A stretch of DNA of 64,000 bases from Streptomyces sp. NBC_01268 (GCF_036240795.1 NZ_CP108454.1:7004001-7068000), one strand, 5' to 3'. Counted from the stretch's first letter, positions 38,801 through 46,728 are shown. Translations and numbers: made by a program. The notes: generated by a model from the letters alone, not told the origin.

Positions 38801-38883
38801 GCACGGCCCCGCGACTGCAGCACGCGTTCGAGGCGGGCGAGGAGTTCCTCCCGGCCCACGGGCGCTGGGGGCGCTGTCGTCAT
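35827..38883 (-). CDS. LAL-type LuxR-family transcriptional regulator with AAA domain
   Basis: 1018 aa from ATG 38883, with GGAGGGTGG upstream. Walker A GPAGVGKT at residues 32-39; Walker B is probably in ALLVVDGVQHIDPDS. A Pro/Ala/Tyr-rich insertion (~100-200) interrupts the ATPase part. A long helical TPR-like middle follows, and residues ~955-1018 form a LuxR/GerE helix-turn-helix (LTEAELRLARLVGQGASNQE, LYLSVKTVEARL). LAL proteins activate catabolic or secondary-metabolite genes on binding ATP and a ligand such as maltotriose. The target is unknown here; no biosynthetic cluster adjoins it. It lies between the death cassette and a subtilisin, both in minus orientation except the metacaspase. 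Confidence 0.9.
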   Translation of the reverse strand: MTTAPPAPVGREELLARLERVLQSRGRALLTGPAGVGKTEVALAAAARAEARGETVLWLATLPSDRDIPGATAAALLASVAATVTWPAAPAVPDAPTGTPPGAGYGTPGAAHGTPRGVPAADEDLAFPEPRSPAPDGAAPAYGSTAAYDSTPAYDTAPSGPPAAAHGPLGVSASGVFDALPGPQRTAVAMLCREAPLHEGGWDPIALRLGIARILRAITARGPALLVVDGVQHIDPDSADLLRFALHLAPPTLRVVSVETPEAYEAYGTQDAHDTHLWVPSEADVLLVPPLHADEIAELLIHHRLPSRMAGRIHKASGGNPRLALAVGRSLADARTPVHHAEALTLSGRARDLARQLLGTAPPDVRETLLLAALALRPSAALVRRAGRPNAEADLAAAERAGLVSLAEDGTVAFTAGLLPSTLVHDACWAERSAGHAALAKVVDDPVEAVRHRALATDAPDEELAAEVGAAADLARGRGNRALAAELALLAAESTPGQYGPRRIARLVDAAEEAARAARADLAMRAATDLLARDAVPADRVRARLAVLDTAGQGLTGLDEMYVHAMEDSEGDTALRAAVQLRLAVKYVLADGDPLRSRAAAVESAALAASMGDPRTAAQALTVQARMERALGSSDADAVLAQARALETAERPSGIRNAAQILTIRHALFDGRLVDARDQLNALLPLVQRRGSVEDAIELLSTLAEIESRLGPCSAALAHAGQSLGLTLEAGLSPGPAWYALALAETAGGSFGRAASYARRSVQASEEEGDRVFLSRSLYALGRVQLVNGDVAAALETLRRVEANERAQSTVDPSMLRWHEELAEALLAHDAVEEAVAVLAEVRPVAERLGRTSVLLGCDRAYALCLAAEGRTDEAAELLTRTAERFARAGLPLERGRALVALARVERRRRRRSAAQAALQTAAGVFERAGAAPWLVLTSETPAGPAGEGPVGEEALPALSALTEAELRLARLVGQGASNQEAAAKLYLSVKTVEARLTRIYQKLDVRSRAQLATALRP

Positions 38884-39024
38884 GCTTCCACCACCCTCCG
38901 GCCCTCGGGGCCCGGCCCATGAGCCCCGTTGCGCAGAGAATACGGAGCCTGTCGCCCCAGTCCAGGCCCTGTGTCCGGCATACGGACAGCGGGTGCCGGT
39001 CGACGGTCCGTCACCGGCACCAGG

Positions 39025-39054
39025 AAGCGCCCGTGGTGTAGACCACGAGCGCTT
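39025..39054 (-). terminator. Terminator of the subtilisin gene
   Basis: AAGCGC-C-CGTGGT and ACCACG-A-GCGCTT pair around a GTAG loop, with one mismatch. It lies 57 bases downstream of the stop at 39111 and upstream of the LAL start. Confidence 0.6.
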
Positions 39055-39110
39055 CGCTGACCAGCGGTGATGCTGATGTGGGGGGTGGTTCTGACGAGAA
39101 GCCGACCGAA

Positions 39111-40943
39111 TCAGAAGGTCAGGCTCCACGAGTCGATGTAGCCGGTGTCACCCGAGGCCACATCCCGGACCTGCAGCTTCCAGGTGCCGTTGGCGACCTC
39201 GCTGGACGCGTCGACCGTGTAGGTCGCGAGCACGTTGTCCGCGCTGTCGGACGAGGAGGACGCCTTCAGGTTGCGCACGGTGCCGTCGGGGGCGACCAGG
39301 TCGACGACCAGGTCCCCGCGCCAGGTGTGCTTGATGTCCACGTCGACCTTGAGGGCGGCCGGCGCGTTGCCGGTGCGGCCGGTGACGGCGATCGAGGAGG
39401 ACACGGTGGTGTTGTCCGCGATGGTGACGTCGGTCGCGTTGGTGAAGACGGTGCCGGCGGGCGGCGTGGTGGTGACCGCGTCGACCGTCTTGGCGGCGTC
39501 GGCGATGCCGGTGCCGCAGCCGCCGGTGCAGGTGCCGGGCAGCGGGCGGGCGTTGGTCTTGATCGCGGACTCGATGTCGGCCGGGGTCAGGGTCGACTTG
39601 GCCGACTTCAGGAGCGCGGCGAGACCGGCGATGTGCGGGGCCGCCATCGAGGTGCCCTGGTAGGGCTTGTAGGTCTCGGTCGACTGGACGGTGGCGCCGG
39701 AGTTCAGCGTGGAGTAGATGCCGTTCTCGGGCGTGGTGACGGTGCCGGGGGTGTCGGTCGCGCGACGGGTCTCGCCGCCCGGGGCCGCCACGTCCACGAT
39801 GGTGCCGAAGTTGGAGTAGAAGGACCGGTTGCCCTCGCGGCTGGTCGCCGCCACCGTGATGACGTTCGAGCAGTTCGCCGGGGTGAAGCCGGACGCGTTG
39901 GCGTTGCTGTTGCCCGCGGCCACGACGACGGTGGTGCCGCGCGAGACGGCGCCGTTGATCGCGTTCTGGTAGACGCTCGGGCAGGTGGCGCTGGCGCCGC
40001 CCAGGCTCATGTTGATGACCTTGGCCGGGGTCGGGTTGGCCGGGATGCCCGCGACCGTGCCGCCGGAGGCCCAGGTGATCGCGTCGGCGATGTCGGAGGA
40101 CGAGCCGCCGCACTTGCCGAGCACGCGCACGGGCTGGATCTTCGCGTTGTACGCGATGCCCGCGATGCCCTTGGTGTTGTTGGTGACCGCGGCGATGGTG
40201 CCCGCCACGTGGGTGCCGTGCCAGGAGGAGTTGGAGGCCTTGGAGCCGGTGCCGCACTCGCCGTCCGTGGCGTTCCAGTCGCCCTCGTCCTTCGAGTCCG
40301 CGTCACGGCCGTTGCCGTCGCGGGCGTCGGCGGAGGTGGAGATGAAGTCGTAACCGGGGACGACGTTGGCGGCCACGTCCGAGTGGGCGGCGTAGCCGGT
40401 GTCGATGACGGCGACGGTGACGCCCGAACCGGTCGTCTTGTTCCAGGCGGTGGGGACGTTCATGCCACCGGTGGGCTCGAAGAGGTCCCACTGCTTGGCG
40501 TAGTCGGTGTCGTCCGGGGTGACCGCCATGGCGTACGCGCGGATGTCCGGCTCCACGGAGGCGACCTGCGGGTCGGCGCGGAAGGCGTCCATGACCTCGG
40601 CGACGTCCTGCTGGGAGGCGGAACCGCCCAGGTCGACCAGCGCGGCACCGCCGGACAGGCGGCGCTCGAAGGAGAGCTTCTCGCCGGTCTTGGCGGCCTT
40701 GTCGGCCGCGTCGCTCTTGGCGGCGGTGTTGGAACCCGCCTCGGCGGACGAGGACTTGTAGGTCACGATGACCTTGTCGACCGGGGCGCTGGGCAGCGCG
40801 GTCATCGACTGGGAAGCCGGGACGGGCTTCGGGGTGGCAGCGGCCGGGACGGCGGCGAACGCCCCGGTGGTGGTGGCAGCGGCGCCGAGGATCGCGGCGC
40901 TCGCGACGACCACGGATATGACTCTCCGCCTGGAACCGTTCAA
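39111..40943 (-). CDS. Secreted subtilisin-like S8 serine protease with P-domain
   Basis: 610 aa from TTG 40943, supported by GAAAGGG 7 bases upstream and a classic signal peptide (NGSRRRVISVVVASAAIL...GAFA). An I9-type propeptide spans ~50-140. The S8 catalytic domain has Asp181 (VIDTGY), His242 (HGTHVAG), Asn345 (AAGNS) and Ser432 (GTSMAAPH), all intact. The C-terminal ~115 residues form a proprotein-convertase P-type jelly roll (IKHTWRGDLVVDLVAPDGT...GTWKLQVRD). Exported, self-processed protease for nutrient acquisition or morphological development. Monocistronic with its own terminator. Confidence 0.93.
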   Translation of the reverse strand: MNGSRRRVISVVVASAAILGAAATTTGAFAAVPAAATPKPVPASQSMTALPSAPVDKVIVTYKSSSAEAGSNTAAKSDAADKAAKTGEKLSFERRLSGGAALVDLGGSASQQDVAEVMDAFRADPQVASVEPDIRAYAMAVTPDDTDYAKQWDLFEPTGGMNVPTAWNKTTGSGVTVAVIDTGYAAHSDVAANVVPGYDFISTSADARDGNGRDADSKDEGDWNATDGECGTGSKASNSSWHGTHVAGTIAAVTNNTKGIAGIAYNAKIQPVRVLGKCGGSSSDIADAITWASGGTVAGIPANPTPAKVINMSLGGASATCPSVYQNAINGAVSRGTTVVVAAGNSNANASGFTPANCSNVITVAATSREGNRSFYSNFGTIVDVAAPGGETRRATDTPGTVTTPENGIYSTLNSGATVQSTETYKPYQGTSMAAPHIAGLAALLKSAKSTLTPADIESAIKTNARPLPGTCTGGCGTGIADAAKTVDAVTTTPPAGTVFTNATDVTIADNTTVSSSIAVTGRTGNAPAALKVDVDIKHTWRGDLVVDLVAPDGTVRNLKASSSSDSADNVLATYTVDASSEVANGTWKLQVRDVASGDTGYIDSWSLTF

Positions 40944-41511
40944 GGTGTGGCCCTTTCGAGTACGACGTGAGTGGAGCAGTGGCGGCGGCGCGGGATCCGC
41001 GGGGCGAAGTGGGGTCGCTTCCGTGTCTCCCTGGGCGTGGGGGCCCGTGCGCCGCCACCGGCGCGACGGCCCGGGTCAAGGCCGTCCCCGACGGACATCA
41101 CTGACCCTTCTCATGCACCTGACAGGTGGAGAAGGGGGAGGGGATCCGCCGGTGCGGCAGACAGTAGGGAAAGCCGAGGTGAACTCGATACGGGGAAAAC
41201 CCTTGTCACCCCTCGGGGGAGGGAGGGGGAGGGGTGGGGAAACCGGCCCGCGAGGAAAGGGGAGCCGCGAGGTTTACCAGGTGACGGCGCCTGAGGGAGG
41301 GGGCGGGACGGGGCCGGAGGGGCGCCGGACACAGGCCGGGCCGGGGCGGATCCGAGGGGCCGTCGGACGGGGCGGCGACGGGGTGACGCCCTGGTGAGGA
41401 GGGCGGGGGAGGCTTCGGAGCGGGGACGGTGGACGGTGGGAGGAGGAGGGGCCGTGGGCCGGAGGGGCGGGGCGGCGGGGTCGCACCGCCTCCGCCCGCT
41501 CGGCCTCCGGG
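40944..41511. other. Upstream region of subtilisin gene
   Basis: 568 bases without a supported gene. On the minus strand it must hold the protease promoter. The plus strand has long G/A-rich runs, including a G-tract cluster at 41215-41239 that could form a G-quadruplex. Short open frames here have no ribosome binding sites and no family resemblance. Confidence 0.55.
41215..41239 (+). repeat. G-tract cluster, potential G-quadruplex
   Basis: Five G runs (G5, G3, G5, G4, G4) separated by single A or T bases on the plus strand. The sequence meets the usual G3+N1-7 rule. It lies about 270 bases upstream of the subtilisin start, on the strand opposite to that gene. Confidence 0.5.
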
Positions 41512-42360
41512 TCAGCCGAGTTCGAGGGTGGTGACCCCGAACACCCGGTCCGCCGCGACCGGGCGGATCGGACCGGTGTACATCCGGGCCGTCTCGAAGG
41601 TCGGCTCCAGACCCCGCTCCTCGGCGAGCCGGGCCGCCGCCGGATTGGCCTCCGGCATGTCGACGGCGATCCGCTCCGAACCGAACGCGCGGGCCTCCGC
41701 GGCGAGGGCGTCCAGGAGCGCCGCCGCGTCGGCGGGGGTGTCGGCGAAGAGCGGTCCGACCCGGGCCTCCTGCTCGGCGGGCCGGACCACGCCGTAGCCG
41801 GTGACGCGCCCGTCGGTCAGCCGGACCAGCGCGCGGTGGCCGGGCGTCGCGAGCCAGGACGCCAGGAAGCGCGGGCGGTCGGCGGGGTGACAGGCGCCGT
41901 CGTACGCGGCGAGGGCGGCCGGATCCACCCGCTCCACGGGCACCACCCCGGCAACCGTCCCCCCGGACAACGGGACTTCCCCGACGAAACGGGCGGTCCG
42001 GTAGGCCGGGGCGAACCCGGACCTGCGGTAGTTGTCCTGCTGCGCCGGCACCCCGTCGAGCCCGACGGTCCGCTCACCCGCGTGCGCGAGCGCGGCCCGC
42101 CAGGTCGCGAGACCGTGGCCGAGACCGCGCTGGTCGGGGCGGACGAGATAGAACCCCAGGAAGGAATACGCGTCGCTGTAGTTGACGACGGAGATCGCCG
42201 AGACCGGCTCCCCGTCGAGCCGTCCCAGGAAGAACCCCTCGGGGTCCTGCGCGAAGAACGCCGGAGCGTCGGAGACACCGGGGTTCCACCCCTCGTCGGC
42301 CGCCCAGTCGCGCACCAGCGCCCAGTCCTGGAGCGAGGCGCGGGTGATCTGCAGGGTCAT
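41512..42360 (-). CDS. GNAT-family N-acetyltransferase
   Basis: 282 aa from ATG 42360. Two GNAT-like halves. The N-terminal half has AFFAQDPEGFFLGRLDGEPVSAISVV, then FYLVRPDQRGLGHGLATWRAAL, which contains the acetyl-CoA Q/RxxGxG/A motif (DQRGLGHGL), and NYRRSGFAPAY. The C-terminal half resembles a YitH/HolE-type second acetyltransferase domain (VTGYGVVRPAEQEARVGPLFAD). Cytosolic; the acceptor is unknown. The upstream open extension to 43362 runs through simple repeats and is not coding. Confidence 0.88.
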   Translation of the reverse strand: MTLQITRASLQDWALVRDWAADEGWNPGVSDAPAFFAQDPEGFFLGRLDGEPVSAISVVNYSDAYSFLGFYLVRPDQRGLGHGLATWRAALAHAGERTVGLDGVPAQQDNYRRSGFAPAYRTARFVGEVPLSGGTVAGVVPVERVDPAALAAYDGACHPADRPRFLASWLATPGHRALVRLTDGRVTGYGVVRPAEQEARVGPLFADTPADAAALLDALAAEARAFGSERIAVDMPEANPAAARLAEERGLEPTFETARMYTGPIRPVAADRVFGVTTLELG

Positions 42361-42485
42361 GGAGGTCCCTTCGGCGGAGGACGGAGCGCGGCGCGCACGG
42401 GGAGGGGAGCCGCCGAGCATAGCGGCGCGGCCCCGTCCCCCCGACGTACCGCAGTCGCTTTCCGGCCGCCCCCGGTCAACCCTCC

Positions 42486-42540
42486 CCCGACCCGACCCGA
42501 CCCGACCCGACCCGACCCGACCCGACCCGACCCGACCCGA
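42486..42540. repeat. Pentanucleotide tandem repeat (CCCGA)11
   Basis: Eleven perfect CCCGA units, followed by about 60 bases of degenerate TCCGA/CCCGTTCCGA copies to 42600. It lies in the gap between the GNAT and NAD-kinase-like genes. The unit is 5 bp, so copy-number change would shift any reading frame; probably a slippage-prone intergenic microsatellite. Confidence 0.95.
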
Positions 42541-42659
42541 CCCGTTCCGATCCGCCCCGTTCCGATCTAACCCGTTCCGATCCGACCCGATCCGACCCGA
42601 GCGGCCGCCGACTCGTCGGGCGCGAGAGGTGACACCGGCCCCGGCCCGAGCGCCGACGG

Positions 42660-43553
42660 TCACCCCACCAGCCGCAGCGCCGTCTCCGCGACCCCCACCC
42701 GTACGGATTGACCCCAGGTCAGCTCCAGGGCGTCCGACTCCATCCCGTCCCCGAACGCCACCAGCCGGTCCGACTCGACCACGAGCCGCAGCGTGTCGCC
42801 GGCCCCGAGCAGCCCCTCCACGCGCCCGGTGCCGGAGGCCGGCGAGGGCCAGGCCTCGCGCACCGACCAGGCGAGGCGCGGGGCCGTCGGGGCGGGCAGC
42901 GGGACGGGGCTGGAGCGCTGGTGCCAGAGCGAGCGCAGCCAGCCGGTCGCGCCCGTCCCGGTGCCGACGAGGACACCCGAGGAGGCCTGCCGCTCCGCCG
43001 GTCCCGACGGCGCCTGGAGGGTGTAGCGGGCGGTCTGGTGGCCGGGTGCGCCGACGTAGACCTCGTTGAGCGCGAGCAGCCGCTGCCCGTCGTCCGTGAC
43101 GGCCTCGGCCATGGTCAGGCTCTCCACCGCCGTCCGCACCCCCGTGGCGGACGGCAGCAGCCGGTGGGCGTCGGCCGCCCGGTGACGGACCAGGACGCCC
43201 GGGTTGCGCCCCGGGTCGACGTCGATGCCGACGACCGGCTGACCCGTCAGGTACTTGGCCGCGTTGGCCACCAGGCCGTCCTGGCCGACCACCACGACCA
43301 CGTCCTCGGGGCCGAAGAGGAAACGGTCGAGGTCGGCCCTCTCGACCTGGGCCCGCCGCCACCGCAACGGCACCGCGGCCGCCACCTCGGCGAGCGCCCG
43401 CGCGGACCGCTCGTGACGGTCCCGGACCTCGTCGGCCGAACGCCCCCGCGCGGCCAGGAAGAACGCGGCCTGCCCGTGCGTCCCGTGCCGGGCCAGCAGC
43501 TCCTGGTACTCGGTCGTGCGGTGCACGAGCACCGCGCGCGGGGCCAGGCTCAC
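42660..43553 (-). CDS. NAD-kinase-like protein
   Basis: 297 aa from GTG 43553, whose start overlaps the stop of the SPFH gene (GTGA), so translation is coupled. NAD-kinase fold: VVVVGQDGLVANAAKYL replaces the canonical GGDGT motif with GQDGL; LALNEVYVGAPGHQTARY supplies the NE motif; SGVLVGTGTGATGW corresponds to the ATP/NAD loop. The altered GGDG motif suggests a divergent or altered-substrate kinase rather than the housekeeping NAD kinase. Probably acts with the SPFH protein upstream. Confidence 0.75.
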   Translation of the reverse strand: MSLAPRAVLVHRTTEYQELLARHGTHGQAAFFLAARGRSADEVRDRHERSARALAEVAAAVPLRWRRAQVERADLDRFLFGPEDVVVVVGQDGLVANAAKYLTGQPVVGIDVDPGRNPGVLVRHRAADAHRLLPSATGVRTAVESLTMAEAVTDDGQRLLALNEVYVGAPGHQTARYTLQAPSGPAERQASSGVLVGTGTGATGWLRSLWHQRSSPVPLPAPTAPRLAWSVREAWPSPASGTGRVEGLLGAGDTLRLVVESDRLVAFGDGMESDALELTWGQSVRVGVAETALRLVG

Positions 43554-44554
43554 GAGCCCGTACCGCCGCCCAGCCGGGCGAGCAGCCCGGTCAGGACGTC
43601 CGGCGAGAGGGTGAGGTGCTCGATCCTCGGCAGCTGCTCGGCCGCCCGGGTCGCGGCGAGGGCGTGCAGCGTCGCCGCCGGGACGTCCGCGTGCGCCCGC
43701 AGCCAGGCGGTCTGCGCTTCGGCGCGCGCGGCGCCGACCTCGCGCGCCGCCTCCGCCTCCGCGCGCGCCAGCCGTACCGTGCGCGCGGCCTCGGCCTCGG
43801 CCCGTACGGCGTCGGCGGCCGCGCTCTCCTCGGCCTCGCGCCGGGCGTTGATGCCCCGCTGGTCGACGAGCCGCTCCTCCTGCCGGGCCAGCTCGATCTT
43901 GCTGGCCAGCTCGTTCTCGGCGATGGCGCGCTCGCGTTCCACCGCGACCGCCCGCCGCTCGTAGGTGGCCCGGTCGGCCTCCTGCTGGATCTGCTCACGG
44001 GCGGGGGTGCGCAGGGCGCGCTCGACCTCGGGTTCCGGGCGCAGGGCCACCACCCGTACGGCCACCACCTCGATCCCCGTGTCCGGCAGTCGCGGTTCGG
44101 CGCCGAGACCGGCCGCCATCCGGTCCCGTACCGCCGCGACCCCGTCGACGAGCGCCTCGGCCAGCGGGATGCGGGCCAGCACGTCGAGGGCGTGCTGCTG
44201 GGCGCTCTCGGTGAGCAGGCCGGCGATCTGCTCCAGCGGGGTGCCGCGCCAGACGCCCGTGTCCGGGTCGACGGAGAAGTCGAGTCGGGTGGCGGCCGCG
44301 CCGGGGTCGGAGATCCGGTACGTGACGGTCGACTGGACGCTGACGTCCTGGAAGTCGGCGGTGCGGGCGTGGAAGGCCATCGCCAGCTCGCGGTCGTCGA
44401 CCGGGACCTCGGAGAGGGCGGCGGACAGCGCCCGGAACCAGAAGCTGAGCCCGGCGCCGTCCTGGACGATCCGGCCGCCGCGCTGGTAGCGGATGTGGGC
44501 GGTGGGCGCGGAGCGCAGATGGCGCCAGCCGGCCCGCCGGGTGATGTCGGCCAT
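43550..44554 (-). CDS. SPFH/band-7 domain protein
   Basis: 334 aa from ATG 44554, with AAGGGGAGG upstream; a longer frame to 44611 overlaps the repeat array and is unlikely. The SPFH domain covers ~10-190 (DGAGLSFWFRALSAALSEVPVDDREL, FQDVSVQSTVTYRISDP, GIEVVAVRVVALRPEPEVERAL). A long Ala/Glu/Arg coiled coil follows at ~195-300 (RAEAEAARTVRLARAEAEAAREVGAARAEAQ), as in stomatin/flotillin relatives. No N-terminal membrane helix, so membrane contact would be peripheral. Likely a scaffold. It is transcribed with the NAD-kinase-like gene and sits behind a double palindromic operator. Confidence 0.85.
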   Translation of the reverse strand: MADITRRAGWRHLRSAPTAHIRYQRGGRIVQDGAGLSFWFRALSAALSEVPVDDRELAMAFHARTADFQDVSVQSTVTYRISDPGAAATRLDFSVDPDTGVWRGTPLEQIAGLLTESAQQHALDVLARIPLAEALVDGVAAVRDRMAAGLGAEPRLPDTGIEVVAVRVVALRPEPEVERALRTPAREQIQQEADRATYERRAVAVERERAIAENELASKIELARQEERLVDQRGINARREAEESAAADAVRAEAEAARTVRLARAEAEAAREVGAARAEAQTAWLRAHADVPAATLHALAATRAAEQLPRIEHLTLSPDVLTGLLARLGGGTGS

Positions 44555-44570
44555 GTGGGACCTCCCCTTG

Positions 44571-44619
44571 TCGTCAGGATGACGATAGGAGGGGATTCCG
44601 CTTGTCGTCAAGATGACGA
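44571..44619. promoter_or_regulatory. Pair of TCGTCA-N3-TGACGA operators
   Basis: Two perfect dyads: TCGTCA-GGA-TGACGA at 44571-44585 and TCGTCA-AGA-TGACGA at 44605-44619, 34 bp apart (about three helical turns). They are 17 and 51 bases upstream of the SPFH start. Likely binding sites for a dimeric repressor (MarR- or TetR-like size); the regulator is not identified. Confidence 0.65.
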
Positions 44620-44676
44620 GATGACGAGATGACGAGATGACGAGATGACGAGATGACGAGATGACGAGATGACGAG
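44613..44676. repeat. 8-bp tandem repeat (ATGACGAG)8
   Basis: Eight perfect units, continuing as degraded ATGAGG/ATGGCGGG copies to about 44720. The first unit coincides with the right half of the second TCGTCA/TGACGA operator, so the array appears to have grown from that half-site. Confidence 0.95.
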
Positions 44677-44774
44677 ATGAGGGGATGAGGAGATGGCGGG
44701 ATGGCGGGATGGCGGGAGGGAGATGCAGGGAGGGGAGGGGCTGGGCTCAGGCGCCGGGAGGGCCGGTGCCGGGC

Positions 44775-45827
44775 TCAGCGCGCAGGCTCGGGTACGGGCG
44801 AAGGAACGGGCACGGGCACGGGAACGGCCAGGCCGGGCAAGGGGCCGGCCGACGGCGGCGCGGTCAGCGGTCCGGACTCGACGCCCGTGGCGCGCCCGGC
44901 GGGTTCCGGGATGCCGCTCAGGAGGGTCTCGTGCGCGGGCTCCGGGCCCGCCGCGGACTCCTCGGTACCCAGCCCGGTCGTCAGCAGGACCACCCCGCGG
45001 GCCGCCACCAGCGAGGCGGTGGCCGCGACGGCCCAGCCCCAGGCGCCGGCACGGAAGGTCTCGCCGAGCAGGGCCACGCCGATGACGGCGGCGGCGGCCG
45101 GGTTGGAGAGGTTGACGACGGCGAGCGGAGCGGCGAGCCCGCCCCGGTAGGCGGCCTGGGAGAGCAGCAGCCCGCCCACCGCGAAGGTGGCGATCAGCAC
45201 CGCGAGCAGAGCGGTCTGCCACCAGCCGGTCGGGCCGCCGGGCAGGTCGCGGGCGAGCGCCGCGGTCAGGGTCTGGGTGAGGGCCGAACCCACCCCGGAG
45301 GCCATCCCGGACGCGGTGGCGTGGCCGAGGCCGCGCCCCCGGGAGGCGGTCCCCGCGCGGGCGCGTGAACGGGAGGCGAGCAGTCCGATGAGGAGCAGCG
45401 TGGCCGCCGTGACGATCAGGGCCTCGCGCAGGTTCAGGGCCTCGCCGGGCGCGGCGGGTCCGGTGACGGCCACCAGGCCCACCAGGCCCACCAGGGTCCA
45501 CAGCGCGCCGCGCCACTCGGCGCGGGTGACGCGCCGGTGGGCGCCGTACGCGCCGATGGGCAGGGCCGCGACGAGGGTCAGCGCACCCAGCGGCTGGACG
45601 AGGGTGAGCGGCCCGTAGTGCAGCGCGGCCACGTGGGCGAGGGCCCCGGCGGCGTTCAGGCCGACCGCCCACCACCACTGGGGGCGGGCGAGCAGCCGGC
45701 GCAGCGCCCCCGGCCCGCCGGCGGAGGCCGAGGCGAGCCGCGACTGGGCGACGGCCGCCAAGGCGTACCCGGCGGCGGAGACGAGGGAGAGGAGGATCGC
45801 GACGGCGGTCCCGGTGGCGGGGCTCAT
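44775..45827 (-). CDS. DMT-superfamily multidrug/metabolite-like membrane protein
   Basis: 350 aa from ATG 45827, which overlaps the PAP2 stop (ATGA). About nine to ten hydrophobic helices, arranged as in EamA/DMT exporters: AILLSLVSAAGYALAAVAQ, HYGPLTLVQPLGALTLVAALPIG, LLAVLIATFAVGGLLLSQAAY, PLAVVNLSNPAAAAVIGVALLGE. The conserved PLxxxxPxxAxxxG-like loops support this. The last ~60 residues are a Pro/Val-rich tail (VPVPVPSPVPEPAR). Substrate unknown; coupled to the PAP2 gene in one operon. Confidence 0.8.
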   Translation of the reverse strand: MSPATGTAVAILLSLVSAAGYALAAVAQSRLASASAGGPGALRRLLARPQWWWAVGLNAAGALAHVAALHYGPLTLVQPLGALTLVAALPIGAYGAHRRVTRAEWRGALWTLVGLVGLVAVTGPAAPGEALNLREALIVTAATLLLIGLLASRSRARAGTASRGRGLGHATASGMASGVGSALTQTLTAALARDLPGGPTGWWQTALLAVLIATFAVGGLLLSQAAYRGGLAAPLAVVNLSNPAAAAVIGVALLGETFRAGAWGWAVAATASLVAARGVVLLTTGLGTEESAAGPEPAHETLLSGIPEPAGRATGVESGPLTAPPSAGPLPGLAVPVPVPVPSPVPEPAR

Positions 45828-46630
45828 CGCAGCGCTCCGACGGTGGCAGTGGTGGGGGAGAGCGGCACCAGGGTGCCGGGTCCGGTCTTCCGGCCCGGCA
45901 CGGGCACGACGAGCAGGGCGAGGCCGAGCAGGACGGCGGCGGCGAGGGCGTCGGACCAGTAGTGGTTGGCGGTGCCGACGACGACCAGCAGCGTGAGCAG
46001 CGGGTGCAGCAGCCACAGGAAGCGCCACCGTGAGGAGGTCGCGGCGATCAGGCCGACCGCGACCATCAGGGCCCAGCCGAAGTGCAGGGAGGGCATCGCG
46101 GCGAACTGGTTCGCCATCGAGTCGGTCTCGGGCGTCGCGCCGTACACGGAGGGTCCGTACACCTGGGCGGTGTCGATCAGGCCGGTGGCGGCGAGCATCC
46201 GCGGCGGCGCGAGCGGCAGGAGCAGGTGCAGGCCGAGGGCGGTGGCGGTCAGCAGGGCGAGGGCGCGGCGCGACCACACGTAGTGCGCGGGCCGGCGCCA
46301 GTAGAGCCAGGCGAGGAAGGCGAGGGTGGCGGGGAAGTGCACGGCCGCGTAGTACGTGTTGGCGGCCCGGACCAGACCCTCGCCGTGCAGGAGCAGCTGC
46401 TGGATCGTTCCCTCGCCCGGAAGGTGCAGGGCGCGCTCGAAGTCCCACACGCGGTCGGCGTTGTGGAAGGCGCGGGTCTCGTGCCCGTTCGCGAAGAGCC
46501 GGCCGAACTTGTAGACGAGGAAGAGCGCCGTCACCAGCAGCAGCTCGCGCACGAGGGGCGGTCTGGGGGTAGCCGTCACCCCCGGTCCTGCAGGACGTGG
46601 TCTCCGTATCCCGCGTATCCCGGCAGCCAT
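45824..46630 (-). CDS. PAP2-family membrane phosphatase (AUR1-like)
   Basis: About 268 aa from ATG 46630; GTG starts inside and an upstream frame to 46735 leave the exact start open. Six hydrophobic helices. PAP2/inositol-phosphorylceramide-synthase-like motifs are seen: PPRMLAATG, MPSLHFGWALMVAVGL (His in the SxxxH part) and TANHYWSDALAA (the final His nucleophile). This is the AUR1/PAP2_3 arrangement. Probably acts on a lipid phosphate at the membrane. In an operon with the DMT-like gene, divergent from tetR and likely under its operator. Confidence 0.85.
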   Translation of the reverse strand: MAAGIRGIRRPRPAGPGVTATPRPPLVRELLLVTALFLVYKFGRLFANGHETRAFHNADRVWDFERALHLPGEGTIQQLLLHGEGLVRAANTYYAAVHFPATLAFLAWLYWRRPAHYVWSRRALALLTATALGLHLLLPLAPPRMLAATGLIDTAQVYGPSVYGATPETDSMANQFAAMPSLHFGWALMVAVGLIAATSSRWRFLWLLHPLLTLLVVVGTANHYWSDALAAAVLLGLALLVVPVPGRKTGPGTLVPLSPTTATVGALR

Positions 46631-46690
46631 GGCTCGGCCCCTTTTTCCGTCAATTCGGACAGCAAACGGAGGAACTCTAGATCCGAATTC

Positions 46691-46728
46691 ATCGAGACGC
46701 AAGCGTCTCGATACGTTTGCGTCTCGAT
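46691..46728. promoter_or_regulatory. TetR-type operator with three half-sites
   Basis: ATCGAGACGC-AA-GCGTCTCGAT is a perfect 10-bp dyad (46691-46712), and a third GCGTCTCGAT copy follows at 46719-46728. It lies 61 bases upstream of the PAP2 start and 71 bases upstream of the tetR start, so it is the likely operator of both. Confidence 0.8.

Noticed and set aside
42486..42600. CRISPR or coding Arg/Pro repeat
   Set aside because: The 5-bp unit shifts frame each copy; there are no spacers and no ribosome binding site.
44613..44676. CRISPR array
   Set aside because: The 8-bp units are directly adjacent, with no spacers and no cas genes.
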